Shown here piece by piece: positions 1 to 5,669 of a stretch of 8,782 nucleotides of DNA. Made by a program: the position numbers and the translations under genes. Below the pieces are notes generated by a model. That model did no database searches. It worked only from the letters and a program-made list of their open reading frames with translations, and was not told the origin of the DNA. Each line of letters opens with the position of its first letter. The stretch's first letter is position 1. Origin of the DNA: JABFXC01 sp035551575 (lineage in GTDB: Bacteria; Gemmatimonadota; Gemmatimonadetes; Gemmatimonadales; Gemmatimonadaceae); assembly GCA_035551575.1 (NCBI GenBank), contig DASZNJ010000398.1, positions 1 through 8,782 on the forward strand, written 5' to 3'.

Positions 1-1359
1 CCGCCCCTGCGGCGCGGCGGCCGCGGGGAGCATGCGGCGCGCGGCGCGGGCGTCGTTGCGGGCGAGCCGGCGGGCCATCCGCTTCTGCCCGTCGAAGATC
101 GACTGCGCCGATTCCACCCAGTCGGCGAGGAGGTCGACGAACTCGCGATCGTTGGGCTGGCGGAGGACGTCGCGCCAGCTGTGGCCGCGTCCCATCAACC
201 CGGTGAACTGCCAGGCGAGTCCCATCCCCCAGAACCCGGAGATCGTCAGCCACGGGAACTTGTGGATGAAGAGCGACATCACGAAGAACGTCGCCGAGGT
301 GTACGCCCACTTGCGGACGCGGCCGCGGAAACGGACGATCTCCGGCGCGTACCACCGGGCGAGGGTCTCCTGACTCGGCTCGCCGGCCGCTGCGCTGGCC
401 GCGACGGGGAGCGGGGGCGGGGGCGGCAGCTGCGACGATCCGATCGTCCCGCCCGGTACCGCCTCGGTCCGCGGCGGAAGCGCGACCGGCGCCCCGTCGA
501 GCGCCGCGACGAGCGCGCCGGCGCTGGGCAGCCGGTTGGCCGGGTCCTTCTCCAGCAGCACCATCACGATCCGCTCGAGCTCCTCGGGGACGTCGCTCCG
601 CTTCGAACGAAGCGGCGCCGGGCGCTCGGTGAGGTGCTTGACGAGCATCGCCGGGGTGCTCGACGCGGCGAAAGGGGGCGCGCCACTCAGCATCTGGTAG
701 GCGACGACGCCGAGCGCATAGAGGTCGCTGCGCCCGTCGATCTCGCGCTCGCCCGCGGCCTGTTCGGGGGACATGTAGGTCGGCGTCCCGATCGCCATCC
801 CGGTCGCGGTCAGGCGCGACGAGTCGGTGTTCTCGCTGACGGCCCGCGCGATCCCGAAGTCGGTGACCATCGCCCTGCCGCTGTCGCGGTCGAGCAGGAT
901 GTTGTCCGGCTTGATGTCGCGATGGACGACGCCACGCCCGTGCGCGTAGGAGAGGGCGTCAGCGACTTCGCGGATGATGCGCCGCGTCTCGACGACGGCG
1001 AGCCGTCCGCGCTCGTGCAGCTCCCTGGCGATGTTGTTCCCCGCGACGTACGCCATGACGAAGAACACGAGGTTCTCCATCTCGTCGACGCTGTAGATGG
1101 GAACGATGTTCGGGTGGCTCAGCTGCGCCGCCGTCTCGGCCTCGCGGAGGAATCGCGAGCGGATGTCGGAACGGAACGCCAGCTCCGGCGGGAGGAGCTT
1201 GATCGCCACCGTGCGCTTGAGGCGACGGTCCTTCGCGCAGTAGACGATCCCCATTCCCCCGCGCCCGAGCTCCTGCTCGATGTCGTAGTGCGTGCCTAGC
1301 ACTCGCGAGACGTGCGCGCGCAGTTCGGCGTCCTGTGTCGACGCGGCGGGTTCGCTCAC
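1..1359 (-). CDS. Serine/threonine protein kinase with C-terminal 2TM-like membrane domain (3' end cut by window)
   Basis: Pkn/PknB-type (Hanks-type) kinase that would phosphorylate Ser/Thr residues of unknown partners at the inner membrane. Reading from the GTG at 1359-1357 gives 453 residues with no stop before the window edge. Visible kinase motifs: glycine-rich loop GRGGMGIVY (32-40), VAIK with ATP-binding Lys54, RFLREAE with the probable alpha-C Glu73, catalytic loop HRDIKPDN (Asp148), DFG (Asp167) and GTPTYMSPE (191-199); all key residues are present, so it should be active. The kinase domain ends near 290. A Pro/Ala-rich linker (about 291-330, including PPPPP) leads to two hydrophobic segments (about 354-368 and 371-389, WLTISGFWGMGLAW) resembling the 2TM domain often found at the end of such kinases, then a basic, helical tail. 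There is no N-terminal signal, so the kinase domain is cytosolic and tethered from its C-terminus. No strong Shine-Dalgarno precedes the GTG; it was chosen because an in-frame stop (TGA) lies upstream and the domain begins soon after. Divergent from lon. Confidence 0.93.
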   Translation of the reverse strand, partial: MSEPAASTQDAELRAHVSRVLGTHYDIEQELGRGGMGIVYCAKDRRLKRTVAIKLLPPELAFRSDIRSRFLREAETAAQLSHPNIVPIYSVDEMENLVFFVMAYVAGNNIARELHERGRLAVVETRRIIREVADALSYAHGRGVVHRDIKPDNILLDRDSGRAMVTDFGIARAVSENTDSSRLTATGMAIGTPTYMSPEQAAGEREIDGRSDLYALGVVAYQMLSGAPPFAASSTPAMLVKHLTERPAPLRSKRSDVPEELERIVMVLLEKDPANRLPSAGALVAALDGAPVALPPRTEAVPGGTIGSSQLPPPPPLPVAASAAAGEPSQETLARWYAPEIVRFRGRVRKWAYTSATFFVMSLFIHKFPWLTISGFWGMGLAWQFTGLMGRGHSWRDVLRQPNDREFVDLLADWVESAQSIFDGQKRMARRLARNDARAARRMLPAAAAPQGR

Positions 1360-1396
1360 TGAATGGATTCCACGGAGGGGGGGAGCTGTGTCCCCC

Positions 1397-1425
1397 ATAC
1401 TAGCACCGCTCCGCCCGCCTGAAAA
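1397..1425 (-). promoter_or_regulatory. Candidate sigma70-type promoter for the kinase gene
   Basis: On the minus strand TTTTCA (1425-1420) is followed by exactly 17 nt and then TAGTAT (1402-1397), preceded by TGC, an extended -10 arrangement. Each hexamer matches consensus at 4 of 6 positions. Transcription would start near 1390, leaving an untranslated leader of about 30 nt before the GTG. A short inverted repeat (1379-1384 with 1391-1396) straddles the predicted start site and could be an operator. This rests on pattern only; promoter consensus in this lineage is poorly known to me. Confidence 0.45.
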
Positions 1426-1703
1426 GGCGAACGTCGGGCGTCCGGCCCCCCGAATCGCGTCCGGCGGCCCCGTCAGCCGGTGCGGCAGGCGGATCGCGGG
1501 CGACGCGCCACCCCGGCCGGAATCTCCTCGCATCACTGTCGGGATGGCGCGTGTCCAACAGGGGTACATGAAGGCGGAACCGCGGACGGGGCTGCGGCCC
1601 TCATCTGTCAGGGGGCGGGTGACGCCCGCTGGCGAGTCAATGCGGTATGGTCTGCGATGTGCGGACCTTTCGCCGGTCAGGATTCGCGACGACCGTAATT
1701 ACC

Positions 1704-1708
1704 AGGTG
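1704..1708 (+). promoter_or_regulatory. Ribosome binding site of lon
   Basis: AGGTG sits 6 nt before the ATG at 1715. It decides the start: the reading frame stays open upstream to 1292, but only the 1715 ATG is well placed after a Shine-Dalgarno and yields the family-typical N-terminus (LPVLPLRGTVIFPG at residues 7-20). Confidence 0.75.
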
Positions 1709-1714
1709 CCAATC

Positions 1715-4282
1715 ATGGCTGAGCGACAGACACTTCCCGTCCTTCCACTGCGGGGGACGGTGATCTTCCCGGGTCTCACCGCGCCGATCGCGGCGGGGCG
1801 CCCGGGCACGTTGCGCGCGATCGAGAGCGCGCTCAAGGGCGACCGCCTCGTCTTCGCGGTCGCGCAGCGCGACAACACCGACGAGCCGACGCCGGACATC
1901 CTGTACTCGATGGGCGTGATCGCGCGCATCGGCCAGGTCCAGCGCGGGCTCGGCGGGGTCCAGCTGCTGCTGCAGGGTGAGCAGCGGGCGACTGCGCTCC
2001 AGTACGGACAGGGCGACGGCTTCATGAACGCCGTCGTGATGCCGGTCGAGGAGCTCGGACCCATCGACGAGAACGACGCGGCCTTCACCGCCCTCCACAA
2101 GGAGACGCGCGAGCGCGCGGCCGAGCTGGGCGAGCGGCGCGGGCTTCCCGAGGAGGTCGTGCACCAGGTGCTCGACTCGGTCACCGAGCCGGGGAAGTTC
2201 ACCGACCTCGTTGCCGGCTACATCGACCTCGCCGTTCCCGAGCGGCAGGGACTCCTCGAGACGCTCAGCGTCGAGGAGCGGATGCGGCGCGTGCTCGTGC
2301 ACGTGCAGCGGCAGATCGGGATGCTCGAGGCGCAGGAGGAGATCAAGTCGCAGGTCCAGGAGGAGCTCGGCGAGCGGCAGCGCGAGATGTACCTGCGCGA
2401 GCAGCTGAAGGCGATCCAGAAGGAGCTTGGCGACGACGACCAGTCGCGCGAGGTGACGGAGCTGCGCGACAAGCTGGCCAGGCTTCCCCTCACCAGGGAC
2501 GCGCGCGCCGAGGTCGAGCGCGAGCTCGGGCGCCTCGAGCGCTCCGGCCGCGAGAGCATGGAAGCGCAGGTGATCCGCACCTACCTCGAGTGGATCGCCG
2601 AGCTGCCATGGAACACGCGCTCCGACGACAACCTCGACCTGACCCGCGCGCAGCAGGTCCTCGACGACGACCACTACGGGCTGCCTGACGTCAAGGACCG
2701 GGTGCTCGAGTTCCTCGCGGTGCGCCAGCTTCGCGCGAAGGAGCTGGCCGCCGAGGTCGAGAAGACCGGCGAGGTGCCGGCCGCCAAGCTGATCCCGGTC
2801 AAGGACGACGCCACCCCCGCGTTAGGCAGCACCTCCGACGAGGAGCGGCCGATCAGGGACTCGCAGGAAGTGAAGGCCCGGGCGATGGCCAAGGGGCCCA
2901 TTCTGCTGTTCGTCGGGCCGCCCGGGGTCGGCAAGACGTCGATCGCCAAGTCGATCGCCCGCTCGCTCGGGCGCGAGTACGTCCGCGTCGCGTTAGGCGG
3001 CGTTCGCGACGAGGCCGACATCCGCGGCCATCGGCGCACCTACGTCGGCGCGATGCCCGGCCGCATCATCCAGGGGATGAAGCAGGCCGGGACCAAGAAC
3101 CCGGTCTTCCTCCTCGACGAGGTGGACAAGCTCGGCGCTTCGCACCAGGGCGACCCGGCGAGCGCGCTGCTCGAGGTGCTCGACCCGGCGCAGAACGACA
3201 CGTTCACCGATCACTACCTCAACATCCCGTTCGACCTGAGTGAGGTGCTGTTCATCGCGACGGCGAACTTCATCCAGAACATCCCCGGCCCGCTGCTCGA
3301 CCGCATGGAAGTCGTCGAGTTCGCCGGCTACACCGAGCGGGAGAAGGCGGAGATCGCGAAGAAGTACCTGATCCCGCGGCAGATGGAGGAGGCGGGGCTC
3401 GGCAGCCGCGGCATCAGGCTCACGGACGAGGCGGTGATGGAGATCGTCTCGCGCTACACGCGCGAGAGCGGCGTGCGGCAGCTCGAGCGGCAGGTCGGCG
3501 CGGTCGCGCGCAAGGTCGCCCGCAGGATCGCCAGCGGCGACACGAGCGCGCTCACCGACGAGACGCTCACCGCCGAGGAAGTGGGGATCCTGCTCGGCCG
3601 GCCGCGGGTGCACCCCGAGCACATGGCCGAGGAGAACGAGGTCGGTGTCGCGACGGGGATGTACTACACGCCGGCGGGAGGCGACATCATGTTCGTCGAA
3701 GCGGCGATCCGCCGGCTGCACGGTGGGGCGCCACCGGCGGACAAGGCGACGCAGGTGACGGGATGGGGCAATGTCTCGCTGATCCTCACCGGCCAGCTTG
3801 GCGACGTGATGAAGGAGAGTGCGCGCGCCGCGCTGACGTACGCGGCGACCCACGCCCGCGAGCTGAACATCCCCGAGGATCGCCTCGGCTCGATCGAGGT
3901 GCACATCCACGTTCCGGCGGGGGCGATCCCGAAGGACGGGCCGAGTGCAGGGGTCACGATGTCGACGGCGCTGGTGAGCGCGATGTCGGGGCGTCCGGTG
4001 CGCAAGGACGTCGCGATGACGGGGGAGGCGACGCTCCGCGGCCGCGTGCTGCCGATCGGCGGGGTGAAGGAGAAGGTGCTAGGCGCCCACCGCGCCGGGA
4101 TCACCACCATCATCCTCCCGAAGGAGAACGAGTCGCACATCGAGGACATCCCGGAGGACGTGCGGAAGCAGCTGACGTTCCACTTCGTCCGCACCCTCGA
4201 CGAACTGTTCGAGATCGCGCTGCTCCCGGCCGATCGATCGGCGCAGCAGCCGGAGCGGGAGCTGGAGCTGGCGAGCGTGTGA
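1715..4282 (+). CDS. lon: ATP-dependent protease Lon (LonA type)
   Basis: Cytosolic hexameric AAA+ protease that unfolds and degrades misfolded and regulatory proteins. The product is 855 residues, longer than E. coli Lon (784). Order of parts: N-terminal LON substrate-binding domain (about 7-200, beginning LPVLPLR), helical segment with the hallmark YLREQLKAIQKELG (226-239), AAA+ module with Walker A GPPGVGKT (401-408, Lys407), Walker B LLDEVDK (Asp468-Glu469) and the sensor-2 region ESGVR (584-588, Arg588), then the protease domain with the Ser744 (DGPSAG) and Lys787 (GGVKEK) catalytic dyad. By hand alignment to E. coli there is an extra stretch of about 50 residues between LAVRQ (334-338) and KGPILLFVGPPG (393-404), and another of about 17 inside the protease domain (about 666-684). 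The charged C-terminal tail ends PERELELASV. It stands alone on its strand and is followed by a hairpin terminator. Two copies of CGTTAGGC fall within the gene. Confidence 0.98.
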   Translation: MAERQTLPVLPLRGTVIFPGLTAPIAAGRPGTLRAIESALKGDRLVFAVAQRDNTDEPTPDILYSMGVIARIGQVQRGLGGVQLLLQGEQRATALQYGQGDGFMNAVVMPVEELGPIDENDAAFTALHKETRERAAELGERRGLPEEVVHQVLDSVTEPGKFTDLVAGYIDLAVPERQGLLETLSVEERMRRVLVHVQRQIGMLEAQEEIKSQVQEELGERQREMYLREQLKAIQKELGDDDQSREVTELRDKLARLPLTRDARAEVERELGRLERSGRESMEAQVIRTYLEWIAELPWNTRSDDNLDLTRAQQVLDDDHYGLPDVKDRVLEFLAVRQLRAKELAAEVEKTGEVPAAKLIPVKDDATPALGSTSDEERPIRDSQEVKARAMAKGPILLFVGPPGVGKTSIAKSIARSLGREYVRVALGGVRDEADIRGHRRTYVGAMPGRIIQGMKQAGTKNPVFLLDEVDKLGASHQGDPASALLEVLDPAQNDTFTDHYLNIPFDLSEVLFIATANFIQNIPGPLLDRMEVVEFAGYTEREKAEIAKKYLIPRQMEEAGLGSRGIRLTDEAVMEIVSRYTRESGVRQLERQVGAVARKVARRIASGDTSALTDETLTAEEVGILLGRPRVHPEHMAEENEVGVATGMYYTPAGGDIMFVEAAIRRLHGGAPPADKATQVTGWGNVSLILTGQLGDVMKESARAALTYAATHARELNIPEDRLGSIEVHIHVPAGAIPKDGPSAGVTMSTALVSAMSGRPVRKDVAMTGEATLRGRVLPIGGVKEKVLGAHRAGITTIILPKENESHIEDIPEDVRKQLTFHFVRTLDELFEIALLPADRSAQQPERELELASV
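2820..2827 (+). repeat. CGTTAGGC motif, copy 1
   Basis: Lies in lon within the extra linker ahead of Walker A. It encodes the Ala-Leu-Gly at residues 369-371, using the TTA leucine codon in an otherwise strongly GC-ending gene. Confidence 0.6.
2991..2998 (+). repeat. CGTTAGGC motif, copy 2
   Basis: Lies in the conserved AAA+ module of lon shortly after Walker A, again encoding Ala-Leu-Gly with a TTA codon (in RVALGGVRDE). The protein here is constrained but the codon choice is free, so its presence is not dictated by the amino acids. Confidence 0.6.
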
Positions 4283-4308
4283 GCCGCGGCGAACGGTCAG
4301 CGGTACGA

Positions 4309-4350
4309 CGAACGGCGTCGCAGATGCGGATCTGCGACGCCGTTCGCTTT
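4309..4350 (+). terminator. Hairpin terminator after lon, shared with convergent susD
   Basis: Perfect 16-bp inverted repeat: left arm 4309-4324 (CGAACGGCGTCGCAGA), 6-nt loop 4325-4330, right arm 4331-4346. On the plus strand it is followed by CTTT, a short T run, 26 nt past the lon stop. It also starts 25 nt downstream of the susD stop on the minus strand, where no T run follows (TCGTACC), so it is best for lon and at most a transcription barrier or RNA-protecting hairpin for susD. Confidence 0.8.
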
Positions 4351-4371
4351 CCACCGCAGCCGTTCGCCGCG

Positions 4372-5655
4372 TCAGCCGAGATTCGGGTTGTTCAGCCTCT
4401 CGACATCGGGGAGGGGCATGCAGCGCAGGGCACCGTACGTCCCGCCCTTCGGGTAGGTGGCACCGACCGCCGGTACGAGCGGCAGGTTGAGCCGGTTCAC
4501 GTCGTAGAGATGCTGGCCGTGCGCGAAGAGCTCCCGCCGGCGCTCCTCGACGACCTGGGCCATGATCACGGCCGGATCGCTGCTCGCGAAATCGGCGGCG
4601 AGTCCCGCCCGCGCGTGGAGCGCGTTGATGATGTTCACCGCCGCCTGTCCCCCCTGGGCCTCGGCGATGATCAGTTGAGCCTCGGCGCCGCTGGCGATCG
4701 GCAGGGGCGTGTCGAAGCTCGTGTACAGCTGCTGGACGTACAGTGAATCGCGCTTGTCGGCGGCGAGGCGGCCACCGTTCACGACGGGGACCCGCGGGTC
4801 GGCGACTCCTCCATAGGTCACGTTGCGATACGCCGGCGCGACGCTGACCGCCGCCCCGTAGTTGTTCTGCGCATACACGCGGTTCTGCTCGCGGCCGATG
4901 GAGGAGGCGGGCATCGTGTAGACGAAGTCGACCGGGACATTCGCAGCATCCGCCGCGGCGCCGGTCTTGTCCCCCCGGTTGATGCGCGACCGCGCGCGGC
5001 CGACGAAGGCCGCGAACCGGATGCTGTCGTCGCCCGCCGCTGTCGCGGCGGCGATCGCCTTCGTGAACCGCTTGTCGGCCTCGGCGAACAGTTGCGCGGG
5101 AGTCATCTCCGGTCCGAGGTCGATGGCCGCAGAACAGAACCCCTCACCGAGCATGATGAGATCGAAACCGGCATACAGCGACGCCTGGGCGAGAAGCTCC
5201 TGCCGGTCCGGTACCTGGGCGTCACTCCAGCTCTCGAGGTGCCTGATCGCGTTGTCGGCGGTCCAGCGGGCCGTCGAGATGGGAGTGTAGACCCCGATCG
5301 ACTCGCAGCCCGCCTGCGAATACTGTGATTCCGACGGGTCGATCTGCCGCCGGTCGTACGACCACCGCGCGGCGGTCTGTGTCGTCTCGACGAACTCGCC
5401 GCTCATCAGCCCGCCGGCCACGATGTACGCGCCTAACGCGCACTGGAAGTCGGCGCCGGCGCTGCGGACGAGCAGCGCCGCCGACCCCGGGGTCTCGAGG
5501 TCCTTGGCCGGAAGCCGGCTCGGCGACTCGACGCTGAGGGCGCGGTCGAGCTGGCTGCAGCCGGCCGTCAGCAGGGCGAGCAGGACGAGAGCGGTCGTTC
5601 GCGGGGCTCGCTGCGAGCCGCCTGCGAGGGAGCTCCGGTTCGATTGAATCGTCAT
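4372..5655 (-). CDS. SusD/RagB-family surface lipoprotein
   Basis: Outer-membrane lipoprotein that binds the nutrient and forms the lid on its SusC partner. The product is 427 residues, shorter than the roughly 500-residue Bacteroides SusD. Residues 1-33 are a lipoprotein signal: basic n-region (Arg16, Arg19), hydrophobic TALVLLALL and lipobox LTAGC with Cys33 as the acylation site. The C-terminal part has the family signatures: INALHARAGL (343-352), VVEERRRELFAHGQHLYDVNRL (368-389) and the closing MPLPDVERLNNPN, so the end appears intact. The middle is expected to be helical, TPR-like, but I cannot assign individual repeats. The ATG at 5655 was chosen because it places the signal peptide at the N-terminus; the frame stays open further upstream inside susC. 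It lies 14 nt after the susC stop with GAGAGAG as the likely ribosome site, so coupled translation is probable. The ligand cannot be read from the sequence. Confidence 0.9.
   Translation of the reverse strand: MTIQSNRSSLAGGSQRAPRTTALVLLALLTAGCSQLDRALSVESPSRLPAKDLETPGSAALLVRSAGADFQCALGAYIVAGGLMSGEFVETTQTAARWSYDRRQIDPSESQYSQAGCESIGVYTPISTARWTADNAIRHLESWSDAQVPDRQELLAQASLYAGFDLIMLGEGFCSAAIDLGPEMTPAQLFAEADKRFTKAIAAATAAGDDSIRFAAFVGRARSRINRGDKTGAAADAANVPVDFVYTMPASSIGREQNRVYAQNNYGAAVSVAPAYRNVTYGGVADPRVPVVNGGRLAADKRDSLYVQQLYTSFDTPLPIASGAEAQLIIAEAQGGQAAVNIINALHARAGLAADFASSDPAVIMAQVVEERRRELFAHGQHLYDVNRLNLPLVPAVGATYPKGGTYGALRCMPLPDVERLNNPNLG
5431..5438 (-). repeat. CGTTAGGC motif, copy 3
   Basis: Reads CGTTAGGC on the minus strand inside susD, encoding Ala-Leu-Gly (in FQCALGAYIV) with a TTA codon. 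Confidence 0.6.
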
Positions 5656-5669
5656 GGATGCGCTCTCTC

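Larger units (their letters stand above)
1360..1714. other. Divergent intergenic region between kinase and lon
   Basis: About 355 bp without a convincing gene. The kinase promoter candidate lies at the left end. The rest is GC-rich and includes a repeated CGTCCGGC (1439-1446 and 1458-1465) and a small inverted repeat GCGGG/CCCGC (1615-1619 and 1625-1629). For lon the only -10-like sequences are TATGGT (1646-1651) and TACATG (1565-1570), neither with a credible -35 at the right distance. I see no CIRCE (TTAGCACTC-N9-GAGTGCTAA) or HAIR-type element, so the heat-shock control common for lon is not supported here. In-frame ATGs upstream of lon exist (1568, 1640) but lack family-like sequence. Confidence 0.6.

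Noticed and set aside
181..1299. Plus-strand open frame of 372 codons opposite the kinase
   Set aside because: It is antisense to a kinase with all catalytic motifs; its translation is dominated by Arg, Ala, Asp and Gly with no recognisable domain, as expected for a complementary frame in GC-rich DNA.
1296..1304. CTAGCACTC resembling half of a CIRCE heat-shock operator
   Set aside because: The matching GAGTGCTAA half at 9-nt spacing is missing and the site is inside the kinase coding sequence.
1292..1714. Longer Lon N-terminus using upstream in-frame ATGs (1568, 1640)
   Set aside because: The extra residues are unlike Lon and the ATG at 1715 has a good ribosome site and a family-typical beginning.
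1637..2674. Minus-strand open frame of 345 codons opposite the start of lon
   Set aside because: Low-complexity Leu/Arg/Asp/His composition and full overlap with lon; a GC-bias shadow.
2993..3910. Minus-strand open frame of 305 codons opposite the AAA+ and protease parts of lon
   Set aside because: Antisense shadow of a conserved domain, no motif of its own.
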